From NCBI GenBank assembly GCA_022822205.1, contig JAJECC010000027.1, positions 1-50,032 of the forward strand: a stretch of DNA of 50,032 bases, in the 5' to 3' direction. The DNA is from Rhodospirillales bacterium. GTDB lineage: Bacteria; Pseudomonadota; Alphaproteobacteria; Rhodospirillales; UBA2165. The notes beneath the pieces are model-generated. The model was not told the origin of the DNA. It searched no databases and was given only the letters and a program-made list of their open reading frames with translations. The position numbers and the translations under genes are program-made. Shown here in pieces: positions 35,864-45,512 of the stretch (positions are counted from its first letter, which is position 1; every line of letters starts with the position of its first letter).

Positions 35864-38800
35864 TTAGAATTCCCGCGCGTCGACGATCCCCGGGATGGAC
35901 CGGACTGCCTGGGCCAATTGCGGCGAGACCTTGAATTTTCCGGGCAGCCGGATTTCCACCTCGGTCTGGAGGTCTACCCGGGAAATCAGCAGCACCTCAC
36001 CTCTCCCCGCGCCTTCCCGATCAAGGACATCGTTGAGGTTGGAGAGCGGATCGGCCCCGTCGACATAGATCTTCAGGCCCGCCGCCGCGTTTGCGGCCAC
36101 CGCATCAAGGGGTTCCAGCTTCTGGGCGGTCAGGCGGACGGTCTCTCCTTCGTACTGAGGCGCGGCCTTGACCAGCAGGATATTCCCGGGTTCCAACAAT
36201 TCACGGGACTGGTTGAGGATTTCGGAGAAAACGGTCACCTCGTAGGCGCCCGACTTGTCGGTCATTTGCACGAAAGCGTATTTGCTGCCCCGCGCGGACG
36301 TTCGTTCCCGCTTGGCCGTCACCACGCCGGCCAGACTGACCATGCCCTGAGGCCGCTCGGTGACGAACTGCTTGTATGATTTGGCCCGCAAACGCTCAAG
36401 CGCCACCTCATACGCGTCCAGGGGGTGAGCGGAGATATAGAGGCCGATGGCCTCCACCTCTTCGTTAAGGCGCTCCAGGTCGGTCCAGTCCGGAATGTCC
36501 GGCAGGGTCAGCGCGACCGCCATTTCCTGGGAATCCCCAAACAGACCGATCTGGTCACTGTTTCTGGCGTCAGCGGCCGCGCCCGCCTGGCGGACGATGG
36601 CCTCGGCGCACTCGAATATCTGCTTGCGGTTGGGATTGATGCCGTCAAAGACGCCCGCGCGAATGAGATTTTCCAAAGACCGTTTGTTGACCGACCGGTT
36701 GTCCAGCCGTCCGGCGAAATCCTGAATGGATTCGAAGCGGCCGTTCCCGGTCCGGTCCTCGACCAGGCTCCGCATGGCTGCCTCGCCCACGTTCCTTATG
36801 GCCGCCAGCGCGTAGCGGATAGCGCCGGTCTCCCCGTTGTGCTCCACGCTGAAGAGGGAACCCGAGGCGTTGATATCGGGCGGCAGCAATTCGAGGCCCA
36901 ACCGGTCGATCTCCTGGCGGAAGACGCCCAATTTATCCGTATTGTGAATGTCGAGGGTCATGGAAGCGGCGAGAAACTCCACCGGATAGTTGGCCTTCAG
37001 ATAGGCCGTCTGGTAGGCCACCAAGGCGTACGCCGCCGCGTGAGACTTGTTGAACCCGTACCCGGCGAATTTGGCCACCTGATCGAAAATGCTGGATGCC
37101 TTGGCATCGGGGACGCCGCGCGCCGCGGCGCCATCAACAAAGGTCTTCCGCTGGGCGTCCATTTCCGCCTTGATCTTTTTGCCCATTGCCCGGCGCAGTA
37201 AATCGGCGCTGCCCAGGGTATAGCCCGCCAACTCCTGGGCTATCTGCAGGACCTGTTCCTGGTAGATCATGATGCCGTAGGTCTCGGTCAGGATCGATTC
37301 CAGGTTGGGATAGAGATAATCCGGTTCCTCCTCGCCGTGCTTCCGCTTGATATAGCTCGGGATGTTGTCCATGGGCCCCGGGCGATAAAGCGCCACGATC
37401 GCGATCACGTCTTCGAAGCTGTCCGGTTTCATGTTGCGCAGGATGTCGCGTACGCCCGAACTTTCCATTTGGAACACGCCGGTGGTTTCCCCCCGGCCCA
37501 GCATCTCGAACGTCGCCCGGTCGTCCAACGGGATGCAGGCGAGGTCGAGTTCGACGCCGCGCTGGTGCAGGAGTTCGACGGACTTTGAGAGCACCGTCAG
37601 GGTCTTGAGGCCGAGGAAATCAAATTTGACCAAGCCAGCCGCTTCGACCCATTTCATCGAAAATTGCGTGACCGGCATGTCGGAACGCGGATCGCGGTAA
37701 AGGGGCACCAGTTCGACCAAGGGCCGGTCGCCGATCACCAGCCCGGCCGCATGGGTAGAAGCATGCCGGTACAGTCCCTCCAGCTTTTTGGCGATTTCGA
37801 CCAATCTCGCGACCGTCTCGTCTTCCTGGATTGCCTGCTGGAGTTGAGGCTCGCCATCGATGGCTTCCTGTAGCGTCACGGGCGCGGCCGGGTTGTTGGG
37901 CACCAGCTTGCAAATCCGGTCGACCTGCGGATACGGCATCTGCAATACCCGGCCCACGTCCCGGAGCGCCGCGCGGGGCTGCAGGGTTCCGAACGTAATG
38001 ATCTGGGCCACCCGGTCGGCGCCATACTTCTCCTGTACATAAGCGATGACTTCGTCGCGGCGGTCCTGGCAAAAGTCGATATCGAAGTCGGGCATGGACA
38101 CCCGCTCCGGGTTCAGGAAGCGTTCGAACAGCAGCCCGAATTGCAACGGATCGAGATCGGTGATGGTCAGCGACCAGGCAACCACAGAGCCCGCGCCGGA
38201 GCCGCGTCCCGGCCCCACTGGAATATCTCTGGATTTTGCCCATTTGATAAAATCGGCGACGATCAGGAAATAGCCTGGAAAGCCCATTTTTGCGATCACC
38301 GCGAGCTCATATTCGAGACGCTCCCAGTAAGGACGCGCGTCGCCCTCCCTGCCCTCCAATCCCTTCGCTCTCAGCCGCTCGATCAGGCCATCGGCGGCAA
38401 GATCGGCCAGGACGTCCGAGTCGGGCCTTTCATCGCCGTTGTGGGGCGCGGCCGGCAAGAGCGGATCACGGGTTTCGGCCATGAAGGCGCAGCGCCGGGC
38501 GATGACCAGGGTATTGTCGATGGCCTCCGGCAGATCGGCGAATAACGCCCGCATCTCCTGCGCCGGTTTGAAACGGTGGTCAGGCGTCAAACGGCGGCGC
38601 CCCGTTTGCCCCACATAAGCACCTTCTGCGATACAGATCAGCGCATCGTGCGCCTCATACATGTCCTCGCCGAGGAAGAAGCATTCGTTGGTGGCGACGA
38701 TGGGAAGATTGTGCTTGTACGCAAGGTCCAAAAGGTCTTCTTCGATCCGGCTCTCGTCTTCGAGGCCGTGCCGCTGCAACTCCACATAAAGCCGTCCGCC

Positions 38801-39337
38801 ATACATACGGGACAGCGTTTCCAGCAGCTCCTCGGCCGCCTCATACTGACCGTGGACCAGCAAACGTCCGACACCGCCGTTGACACCCCCCGTCAGGGCG
38901 ATGAGGCCTTCGTTGTGGATCTCGAGATCCTGCAGCGTCACATGGGGATCGCTGCCCGCATCGGTTTCCAGGTGGGCCTTGCTGACCAGGGAGAGGAGGT
39001 TGAGGTAACCGGCCTCGTCCTGAACCAGCAGGACGATCTGATCGAGCTCGTTGACGTTGTGTCCATCACCGTTGCCGTTATGGGGCCTAAGCGGATCGCT
39101 TTCCGCCTCGGCCGAGAAATCTGCAAGAAGCTGGCATCCGATGATGGGCTGGATGCCGTCACCGGCGCAGGCCTGGGAGAATTCCAGAGCGCCGAATAGG
39201 TTCGACGTGTCCGTCATGGCGACCGCCGGCATGGAAAGGCCGCCACAGGTCTCTACCAGGTCCTTGACCTTGATCGCGCCTTCGAGAAGCGAGAATGCCG
39301 TATGAACCCGGAGGTGAACGAAATCCGCGTGTGCCAT
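35864..39337 (-). CDS. dnaE: DNA polymerase III subunit alpha
   Basis: Replicative polymerase catalytic subunit. 1157 residues. N-terminal PHP domain (FVHLRVHTAFSLLEGAIKV ... MTDTSNLFGALEF). The polymerase palm has GPGRGSGAGSVVAW (375-388) and the catalytic aspartates in MPDFDIDF (Asp417, Asp419, Asp421 region). FSMKWVEAAGLVKFDFLGLKTL, GVFQMESSGVRDILRNMKPD and YALVAYQTAYLKANYPVEF are family segments. C-terminal helix-hairpin-helix and OB-fold (SLAGVVTAKRERTSARGSKYAFVQMTDKSG). ATG at 39337 gives the homologous start; the frame continues to a GTG at 39394. Confidence 0.97.
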   Translation of the reverse strand: MAHADFVHLRVHTAFSLLEGAIKVKDLVETCGGLSMPAVAMTDTSNLFGALEFSQACAGDGIQPIIGCQLLADFSAEAESDPLRPHNGNGDGHNVNELDQIVLLVQDEAGYLNLLSLVSKAHLETDAGSDPHVTLQDLEIHNEGLIALTGGVNGGVGRLLVHGQYEAAEELLETLSRMYGGRLYVELQRHGLEDESRIEEDLLDLAYKHNLPIVATNECFFLGEDMYEAHDALICIAEGAYVGQTGRRRLTPDHRFKPAQEMRALFADLPEAIDNTLVIARRCAFMAETRDPLLPAAPHNGDERPDSDVLADLAADGLIERLRAKGLEGREGDARPYWERLEYELAVIAKMGFPGYFLIVADFIKWAKSRDIPVGPGRGSGAGSVVAWSLTITDLDPLQFGLLFERFLNPERVSMPDFDIDFCQDRRDEVIAYVQEKYGADRVAQIITFGTLQPRAALRDVGRVLQMPYPQVDRICKLVPNNPAAPVTLQEAIDGEPQLQQAIQEDETVARLVEIAKKLEGLYRHASTHAAGLVIGDRPLVELVPLYRDPRSDMPVTQFSMKWVEAAGLVKFDFLGLKTLTVLSKSVELLHQRGVELDLACIPLDDRATFEMLGRGETTGVFQMESSGVRDILRNMKPDSFEDVIAIVALYRPGPMDNIPSYIKRKHGEEEPDYLYPNLESILTETYGIMIYQEQVLQIAQELAGYTLGSADLLRRAMGKKIKAEMDAQRKTFVDGAAARGVPDAKASSIFDQVAKFAGYGFNKSHAAAYALVAYQTAYLKANYPVEFLAASMTLDIHNTDKLGVFRQEIDRLGLELLPPDINASGSLFSVEHNGETGAIRYALAAIRNVGEAAMRSLVEDRTGNGRFESIQDFAGRLDNRSVNKRSLENLIRAGVFDGINPNRKQIFECAEAIVRQAGAAADARNSDQIGLFGDSQEMAVALTLPDIPDWTDLERLNEEVEAIGLYISAHPLDAYEVALERLRAKSYKQFVTERPQGMVSLAGVVTAKRERTSARGSKYAFVQMTDKSGAYEVTVFSEILNQSRELLEPGNILLVKAAPQYEGETVRLTAQKLEPLDAVAANAAAGLKIYVDGADPLSNLNDVLDREGAGRGEVLLISRVDLQTEVEIRLPGKFKVSPQLAQAVRSIPGIVDAREF

Positions 39338-39414
39338 GGATTGAGCATTCACGATTCGTCCATGGGCGTCATCACCCAATCCCCGTTTATCCACAGGAAT
39401 TTGCGGTGCGCGGC

Positions 39415-40095
39415 TTAAGCCGGACTCACGTGACCGTTGGTAAGACTTAATGTCCGGTCCATGCGCGCCGCGAGATCCCGATTATGGGTGGCGATCAGCG
39501 CCCCCAACCCCTGTTCGCGCACCATCTGCATCAGAAGCCCGAAGACTTCACCGGCGGTGCCGGGATCGAGATTGCCCGTAGGTTCATCGGCGAGAAGCAG
39601 CTCGGGGTGATTGGCGAGCGCCCGCGCGATGGCGACCCGCTGTTGTTCACCGCCGGAGAGGCGCGCCGGGCGATGGCTCGCCCGTTCCGCAAGACCCATA
39701 TCCGCCAAAAGCCCATCCGCCCGATCGGCCGCGCCGGATTTGGCGACCCCGGCAATCATCTGCGGAACGACGATGTTTTCCCGTGCCGAAAACTCGGCCA
39801 GAAGATGGTGGTACTGATAAACAAACCCGAGCTTCCGCCGGCGGATTTCGGTGCGTGTATCGTCGCTCATCCCGCCTGTATCTTCACCGCCGATCAGGAC
39901 GGCGCCGTTGTCCGGTTTCTCGAGCAAGCCGGCGATCTGCAACAAGGTTGATTTTCCCGAGCCCGACGGGCCGACAAGTGCGACGATCTCGCCCGGATTG
40001 ACGGCCAGGTTGATCTCTTTCAGAACTTCCAGGGCGACGACGCCCTCGCCGAACGTACGACCGACCCCGCGGAGCTCGACGACGGGTTCACTCAT
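39415..40095 (-). CDS. lolD: Lipoprotein-releasing system ATPase LolD
   Basis: ABC ATPase that powers extraction of lipoproteins from the inner membrane for transfer to LolA. 226 residues. Walker A GPSGSGKST, Q-loop VYQYHHLLAEFSARENIVVPQ (the LolD-type Q-loop), signature LSGGEQQRVAIARAL, Walker B LLADEPTGNLD and His-loop IATHNRD. The ATG at 40095 overlaps the permease stop by 8 bases. The two lipoproteins at 6718-8378 are plausible clients of this system. Confidence 0.96.
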   Translation of the reverse strand: MSEPVVELRGVGRTFGEGVVALEVLKEINLAVNPGEIVALVGPSGSGKSTLLQIAGLLEKPDNGAVLIGGEDTGGMSDDTRTEIRRRKLGFVYQYHHLLAEFSARENIVVPQMIAGVAKSGAADRADGLLADMGLAERASHRPARLSGGEQQRVAIARALANHPELLLADEPTGNLDPGTAGEVFGLLMQMVREQGLGALIATHNRDLAARMDRTLSLTNGHVSPA

Positions 40096-41332
40096 AGCGC
40101 AGCGCTTCGACCGGATCGAGCCGCGCGGCCCGCCAGGACGGGTAGAGCGTGGCAAGGAACGACAGACCGATCCCCATGCCGACCACCATCGCCACCTCGA
40201 CCGGATCGACAACCGCCGGCAATTGGGAAAGGAAGTAGATTTCGGCGGCAAACAGCTCGGTGCCGGTGAGGGATTGAAGCAGCTGACGGATGGTCTCGAT
40301 GTTCTCGGCGAAGGCCAGCCCCAGGACAAACCCCGCAACGGTGCCGATGATGCCGACGCTCGCACCGGACAGGAAAAAGATGCGCATCACCATGCCCCGG
40401 GTGGCGCCCATGGTCCGAAGGATGGCGATATCCCTGCCCTTGTCCTTCACCAGCATGATCAGGCCCGAAATGATGTTGAAGGCCGCTACCACGATGATCA
40501 GGGTGAGGATGAGGAACATCACGTTACGTTCGACCTGGATCGCATTAAAGAAACTGGAATTGGAGCGCTGCCAGTCGAACACTTGCCCCTGGTTATTGAG
40601 GGCCGCTCTCACTTTCCGGGCTTGCTCAGGCGCGCGGGAAGGATTTTCCAGTATGACGTCGAGATAGTTCACCGCGCCGGGCAGCCTGAAATACAGCTGC
40701 GCCGCTTCCAGGGGCATGTACACGAAACTGGAATCATATTCGTGCATGCCCACATCGAAGACCGCGACGACCTTGTAGGATTTCAAGCGCGGCACCGTCC
40801 CGAGCACCGTGACATTGCCCTGAGGCGAGATCAGCGTTACCCGGTCGCCGATCCCCAGGCGGAAATTGCGGGCGAACCGGCCACCGACGGCAACCACGTT
40901 GGTGCCGGTAAAGCCGTCCAGGCTTCCCGCGGCGATATTGCCGGAAATGATTTCCCGCCCCTTCAAGTCGGCCGCCGCAACACCCCGGACCACCGCACCG
41001 GCCGCGTGTCCGTTGGCGCTCGCCATAACCTGCCCTTCGATGGTCGGCGTGACCTTAACCACCCCGGAAAGGCCGGCGACCAGATCGCGGCGCTGCTCGT
41101 AGTCGGGCATGGCGCGGGTCTGGGCATAGACGCTGAGATGCCCGTTCACGCCCAGAATCCGCGTCAGCAGTTCCTGACGGAATCCGTTCATCACCGACAT
41201 GACGATGATTAGCGTCGCCACACCCAGTGCAATACCCAACAGCGAAAACCATGCAATGACCGAGATGAAGCCTTCCTGCCGCCGGGCACGGAGGTACCGC
41301 ATGGCGATCATCCGCTCGATGGCAGAGAACAT
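40088..41332 (-). CDS. lolC: Lipoprotein-releasing permease (LolC/LolE family)
   Basis: Inner-membrane subunit of the Lol exporter. 414 residues. N-terminal helix with the family segment MIAMRYLRARRQEGFISVIAWFSLLGIALGVATLI, then a periplasmic domain (about 50-265), and three C-terminal helices (FLILTLIIVVAAFNIISGLIMLVKDKGRDIAILRTMGA; GIIGTVAGFVLGLAFA; FLATLYPSWRAARLDPVEALRYE). Only one permease gene is present beside lolD, as in alphaproteobacteria, where a single LolC/E (LolF-type) protein probably acts as a homodimer. Confidence 0.93.
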   Translation of the reverse strand: MFSAIERMIAMRYLRARRQEGFISVIAWFSLLGIALGVATLIIVMSVMNGFRQELLTRILGVNGHLSVYAQTRAMPDYEQRRDLVAGLSGVVKVTPTIEGQVMASANGHAAGAVVRGVAAADLKGREIISGNIAAGSLDGFTGTNVVAVGGRFARNFRLGIGDRVTLISPQGNVTVLGTVPRLKSYKVVAVFDVGMHEYDSSFVYMPLEAAQLYFRLPGAVNYLDVILENPSRAPEQARKVRAALNNQGQVFDWQRSNSSFFNAIQVERNVMFLILTLIIVVAAFNIISGLIMLVKDKGRDIAILRTMGATRGMVMRIFFLSGASVGIIGTVAGFVLGLAFAENIETIRQLLQSLTGTELFAAEIYFLSQLPAVVDPVEVAMVVGMGIGLSFLATLYPSWRAARLDPVEALRYE

Positions 41333-41344
41333 CAGGCGACGCCT

Positions 41345-42895
41345 TTAATAGGCGCGGGCGATGAGGATCTCCTCGACCGCCTCTTCCCCGGTGAAGATGC
41401 ATGCCCCGGAGACGCCGTTCTGGTCCAACGGCGCGTTGCGGATCGTAAGCTTGAGCGGGTCCAGCTTCGCTTCGATTGCCGCCAGCGCCGCGCCGGTCGG
41501 CTTGCACCAGGGCACCCGGGCCCAGCGCAGCGGCCCCTCGGACGGCCCGTCTTCGTCCTCCGACGCCTCGCCGAAGAACTCACCCAAGGCGCCAAACTCG
41601 GCAATGCCGGATTCGATTCGGCTCTCCATGAAGGTTTTTGCCTGCCCGTGCATCGACGATTGAATGTCCTCCAAACGGGAGGCTGCGGTGTTCGCCAATT
41701 CGTCCGGGGTGGTGTTTTCGGGATTCACCTTCTCGCCCTCGTAGAGCGCGTCCCGGCGCAACACGCTGACCGCATTGGCTTCCACCTCGCGGGGTCCAAT
41801 TTCGACCAGCAGAGGAGCGCCGCGGCGTACCCAATCCCAGCGTTTGGCGCTGGCGTTCTTGTCCTTCCTGTCCACCTGGGCGCGGATCGGCGCCCCCAAA
41901 GCCCGGCTGCCGATCAATTGTTTCCGCAGCGTATCGCAGTATTCGAGAATTGGCGCATCGCTGTCATCCCCCTTCAGACGGGGCAGGATAACGATCTGTT
42001 GCGGCGCCAGGGCCGGCGGAACCCGCAGCCCGTCATCATCGCCGTGAGTCATAACCAGGCCGCCCACCAGCCGGGTCGAGACCCCCCAGCTCGTCGTGTG
42101 GACAAACTTCTCATCACCTTCCGCCGACTGGTACTTGATTCCCTGGGCCTCGGAGAAATGGGTGCCGAGATAATGGGAGGTGCCCGCTTGCAGAGCCTTG
42201 CCGTCCTGCATCATGGCCTCGATGGAAAACGTATTGTCCGCGCCCGGAAAGCGCTCGTTTTCGGTCTTCTCGCCGGCGATGACCGGCATAGCCATGACGC
42301 TTTCGGCAAATTCCCGGTAGACCTCCAGCATCCGGAGCGTTTCCTCGAACGCGTCACCCCGGTCCACATGGGCGGTGTGCCCTTCCTGCCAGAGAAACTC
42401 CGCCGTCCGCAGGAACAGCCGGGTGCGCATCTCCCAGCGCACCACGTTGGCCCACTGATTGACCAAAACCGGCAGATCCCGGTAGGACCCGATCCAATTA
42501 CGGAACGAATCCGCGATGATGGTTTCCGAGGTGGGCCGGACGATCAGCGGTTCGGTGAGTTCGGCGTCGGGATCGGGCACCAGCTCCCCATCGATGGTCT
42601 TTAGCCGGTGATGGGTGACCACCGCCATTTCCTTGGCGAACCCCTCCACGTGCTCGGCCTCCTTGGCGATGAAATCCAAGGGAATGAACAACGGGAAATA
42701 GCAATTCTCGTGGCCGGTTTCCTTGAAACGGCGGTCAAGATCGGCCTGAATCAGCTCCCAAATGCCGTACCCCCATGGCTTGATCACCATGCAGCCGCGG
42801 ACGGCCGAGGTTTCGGCCATATCCGATTTCCGGACGACCTCTTGGTACCATTCACTGAAATTATCCGACCGGGCAGTATCGAGGGCGCGTTTCAT
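41345..42895 (-). CDS. proS: Prolyl-tRNA synthetase, archaeal/eukaryal (type 3) form
   Basis: Charges tRNA-Pro. 516 residues, class II. The start FSEWYQEVVRKSDMAETSAVRGCMVIKPWGYGIWE is that of the archaeal/eukaryal-like enzyme (as in Thermus), not of the MRLSRYFLPTLKE type usual in proteobacteria. Further segments: NCYFPLFIP, IVRPTSETIIADSFRNWI, VVRWEMRTRLFLRTAEFLWQEGHTAH, GTSHYLGTHF and HTTSWGVSTRLVGGLVMTHGDD. No INS editing domain is seen between motifs 2 and 3. It ends in Tyr, whose carboxylate reaches the active site in this type. It occupies the standard proS place next to lolC. Confidence 0.95.
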   Translation of the reverse strand: MKRALDTARSDNFSEWYQEVVRKSDMAETSAVRGCMVIKPWGYGIWELIQADLDRRFKETGHENCYFPLFIPLDFIAKEAEHVEGFAKEMAVVTHHRLKTIDGELVPDPDAELTEPLIVRPTSETIIADSFRNWIGSYRDLPVLVNQWANVVRWEMRTRLFLRTAEFLWQEGHTAHVDRGDAFEETLRMLEVYREFAESVMAMPVIAGEKTENERFPGADNTFSIEAMMQDGKALQAGTSHYLGTHFSEAQGIKYQSAEGDEKFVHTTSWGVSTRLVGGLVMTHGDDDGLRVPPALAPQQIVILPRLKGDDSDAPILEYCDTLRKQLIGSRALGAPIRAQVDRKDKNASAKRWDWVRRGAPLLVEIGPREVEANAVSVLRRDALYEGEKVNPENTTPDELANTAASRLEDIQSSMHGQAKTFMESRIESGIAEFGALGEFFGEASEDEDGPSEGPLRWARVPWCKPTGAALAAIEAKLDPLKLTIRNAPLDQNGVSGACIFTGEEAVEEILIARAY

Positions 42896-43000
42896 TGGTT
42901 CCGTTCGTTGATTGTCAAAGCCTGCTGGGCCGCGCGACTGTAGGGAATGACCGTCAGGATGTCTACGAGGATGAGCGCCCGGGGGTTAGGAAATCCTTCC

Positions 43001-43552
43001 CTACGCTGGCCGACTACTCCGGCACATCCACGGCGGTCTTTTCCTGGCGATCCTGGCATAGACCGGGCAGCTCTCGACATGAGCACCCGGCAGGTAACCG
43101 GTGCTCATCAGGAATTCCCCGGTAATCTCGCCGCCGGTAAATTTGAATGTCCGCTTGAACAGCTTTACCCACTCCGCCTTTTCCAGGGGATGGTGTGCGT
43201 CCAGCCACTTGGCGAAGCCGCCATGGCTTTCCCGCAATCCTTGGATCACCCGGGCGTTGTGGATAGCCGCGTCGATCTTCAGCCGGTTGCGGACGATCCC
43301 GGCGTCGTTCAACAGGCGTTTCCGGTCCCGCGCGCCGTAAGCCGCCACCGTGTCCACATCGAAGCCGGCGAACGCCGCATTGAATCCATCCCGTTTCTTC
43401 AGAATTGTCAGCCAACTGAGGCCGGCTTGAAATATTTCCAGGCACAAGCGTTCAAACAGAACCGCCTCGTCCTTCACCGGAAAGCCGTATTCCCGGTCGT
43501 GATAGGGCCCGTGAAACTCATGGCCGGGAGCCACGTCGCAGTAAGTCGTCAT
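43001..43552 (-). CDS. tag: DNA-3-methyladenine glycosylase I
   Basis: Removes 3-methyladenine from alkylated DNA. 183 residues. HEFHGPYHDREYGFPVKDEAVLFERLCLEIFQAGLSW matches the Tag core (active-site Glu and the aromatic pocket), and KRDGFNAAFAGFD and DAGIVRNRLKI follow. Zinc ligands are in place: Cys5, His in YHD, then His and Cys in HVESCPVY near the C-terminus. The ATG at 43552 lies 8 bases after the DUF1467 gene. It sits between DUF1467 and proS; 105 gene-free bases separate it from proS. Confidence 0.93.
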   Translation of the reverse strand: MTTYCDVAPGHEFHGPYHDREYGFPVKDEAVLFERLCLEIFQAGLSWLTILKKRDGFNAAFAGFDVDTVAAYGARDRKRLLNDAGIVRNRLKIDAAIHNARVIQGLRESHGGFAKWLDAHHPLEKAEWVKLFKRTFKFTGGEITGEFLMSTGYLPGAHVESCPVYARIARKRPPWMCRSSRPA

Positions 43553-43560
43553 GGCGCGCG

Positions 43561-43830
43561 CTAGAAGGTCCCGCCCCGGCCGGTCGCCGGTGTGCGAAAA
43601 TCGTCGAAGGAAACCAGGTCGTAATAGTCGATGGCGAACACGATGGCGAAAATCACCGTCGCGAGCCCGGTGTTGATCAACATCTTCATCAGAATGCGGG
43701 ATCTCTGCGGCGCGCCGGAATCGTGGCCCCATCCGCCGTCTTCCTGGCGACGGACGCCAAACGGCAGAACGATGAAGAGGGTCAGCCACCAGATGACGAA
43801 ATAGACCGCACCGCCCGTTACCCAACCCAA
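43561..43830 (-). CDS. DUF1467 family small membrane protein
   Basis: 89 residues with two membrane helices (about 5-25 and 50-70). The motif IVLPFGVRRQED after helix 1 and the TGLATVIFAIVFAIDYYDL segment are characteristic of DUF1467, a family known mostly from alphaproteobacteria and found beside RNase J. Function unknown. The start is read as TTG at 43830, supported by a strong GGGGAGGAAG site five bases before it; that site overlaps the RNase J stop, so the two are coupled. Confidence 0.85.
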   Translation of the reverse strand: MGWVTGGAVYFVIWWLTLFIVLPFGVRRQEDGGWGHDSGAPQRSRILMKMLINTGLATVIFAIVFAIDYYDLVSFDDFRTPATGRGGTF

Positions 43831-43844
43831 ATCGACTTCCTCCC

Positions 43845-45512
43845 CTAGATCCGCACCACGTGGACCGAGATCACCGGGCGCTTGCCATAGGCGGATCGGA
43901 AAAACCGCCGGAGCGCCAGATGCGCTGCTTTCTCAATGGCGGCATCGTCTTCCGCCCCGTCCACATCCAGATTCCCCAGATAGGAGCGGACATCGGCCGC
44001 CGCCTCGGCGAGATCGTAAGCCGCGTCGTCGTCCTCGATCAGTCCCTTCGCGGTGATTTTGGGATCGGCCGCCAGTTCACCCTCGTCATCCACCACGACG
44101 GAGCAGCTTACGGCGCCATTGTACATGATCTTGATGCGATCCCGGACCACATCGCTTTCCATGTTGACGATCCGGTCACCATCGAGGACAAGCCGGCCGG
44201 CGCGAACCTCATCGACGATACGGGATCCCCTGGCCGTCAGTTCGACAACGGCGCCGTTGTGGACCACAACGGCCTCCGGCACCTGGCAGGACAGCGCAAG
44301 CTCCGTGTGATGGATCAGATGGCGTTGCTCACCATGGACGGGTATGGCCACCTGGGGCCGCAGATGCTGGTACATGCGGGCGAGTTCGTCCCGAGCCGGA
44401 TGCCCCGACACATGAACGAAATGATCCATCTCGGAAATAATCCGGACGCCCTTTCGCGCGAGCTGGTTCTGCAAACGGCCGATCGCCAATTCGTTGCCCG
44501 GAATTTGCCGGGACGAAAATATCACCGCATCTCCCTCTCCCAGCGCCACATGACGGTGATCGCCGCCGGCGATCCGGCTGAGGGCGGCACGGGGCTCGCC
44601 TTGGCTGCCGGTGCAAATGTAGAGAATCTGATCGGCGGGAATATCGACCGCATCTTCGGCCTCGAGAAACGGCGGCAGGTCGGTCAGGTAGCCGGTCGCC
44701 CGGGCGGCGGCGTTTATCCGCCACAACGAGCGCCCCACCAAGGCGACGGCCCGGCCGTTCGCCGCGGCCGCGTCGAAGATGGTCTGAAGCCGCGCCACGT
44801 TGGAAGCGAAACAGGTGACCGCCACTTGTTTCCTGCATTCGCCAATGAGCGAGGTCAGGCTATCCAGCAGCGCGGCCTCCGAGTGGGACGATCCGTCGAC
44901 GAAGACGTTGGTGGAATCTCCGATCGCAGCGAGCACCCCTTCATCGCCCAGGGCCTTCAGCGCCTCTTCGTCGGCCGTCGGTCCGATGACCGGATCCGGG
45001 TCGAATTTCCAATCGCCGGTATGAAGGATGATTCCCTGGGGGGCTCGAAGCACCACCGCATTGGGCTCCGGCATGGAATGGGTGAGCGTGATCAGCTCCA
45101 GATCGAACCGCCCCACCTCGAATTTGCCGGACAAGGGCACCTCGATGATCTCGATGTCCTGCCCGGGTGCGTCCAGCTCCAATTTTCTTCGCAGGAGTGC
45201 GGCGGTAAACGGCGTGGCGTAGACCGGGCACTGAAGGCGGGACCACAGGTAAGGGACGGCGCCCAAATGGTCTTCGTGACCGTGCGTGAGAACGATCCCC
45301 GCCAGCCTGTCCGCCCGTTCCTCGATGAAAGCCGGATCCGGCAATATGACGTCGACGCCGGGGGTCGCGTCATCGCCGAAGGTGACGCCCATATCGACGA
45401 TGATCCACTCCTCATTATCCGGCTCGCCCAAGCCGTACAAATTGAGGTTCATGCCGATCTCTTCAGTACCGCCGAGGGGCACGAAGAGCAGATGTTCGTC
45501 GGAAGCGGTCAT
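43845..45512 (-). CDS. rnj: Ribonuclease J
   Basis: Metallo-beta-lactamase/beta-CASP ribonuclease with 5'-3' exonuclease and endonuclease activity. 555 residues. The metal site is LTHGHEDHLGAVPYL (HxHxDH), with further ligands in THSMPEPNAVVL and HTGDWKFDPDP. The beta-CASP part includes GDSTNVFVDGSSHSEA and ICTGSQGEPRAALSRIA, followed by HVSGHPARDEL and IPVHGEQRHL. C-terminal domain to VHVVRI. The coaX stop is adjacent. Confidence 0.95.
   Translation of the reverse strand: MTASDEHLLFVPLGGTEEIGMNLNLYGLGEPDNEEWIIVDMGVTFGDDATPGVDVILPDPAFIEERADRLAGIVLTHGHEDHLGAVPYLWSRLQCPVYATPFTAALLRRKLELDAPGQDIEIIEVPLSGKFEVGRFDLELITLTHSMPEPNAVVLRAPQGIILHTGDWKFDPDPVIGPTADEEALKALGDEGVLAAIGDSTNVFVDGSSHSEAALLDSLTSLIGECRKQVAVTCFASNVARLQTIFDAAAANGRAVALVGRSLWRINAAARATGYLTDLPPFLEAEDAVDIPADQILYICTGSQGEPRAALSRIAGGDHRHVALGEGDAVIFSSRQIPGNELAIGRLQNQLARKGVRIISEMDHFVHVSGHPARDELARMYQHLRPQVAIPVHGEQRHLIHHTELALSCQVPEAVVVHNGAVVELTARGSRIVDEVRAGRLVLDGDRIVNMESDVVRDRIKIMYNGAVSCSVVVDDEGELAADPKITAKGLIEDDDAAYDLAEAAADVRSYLGNLDVDGAEDDAAIEKAAHLALRRFFRSAYGKRPVISVHVVRI

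Noticed and set aside
35676..35867. A small plus-strand open frame in the dnaE-rpsB spacer
   Set aside because: It lies over the rpsB promoter/leader, is Arg-rich and low-complexity, and has no convincing start signal.
42892..43086. A 64-codon open frame between tag and proS
   Set aside because: It overlaps the conserved end of tag and the proS start, has no similarity I can recognise and no clear ribosome-binding site.
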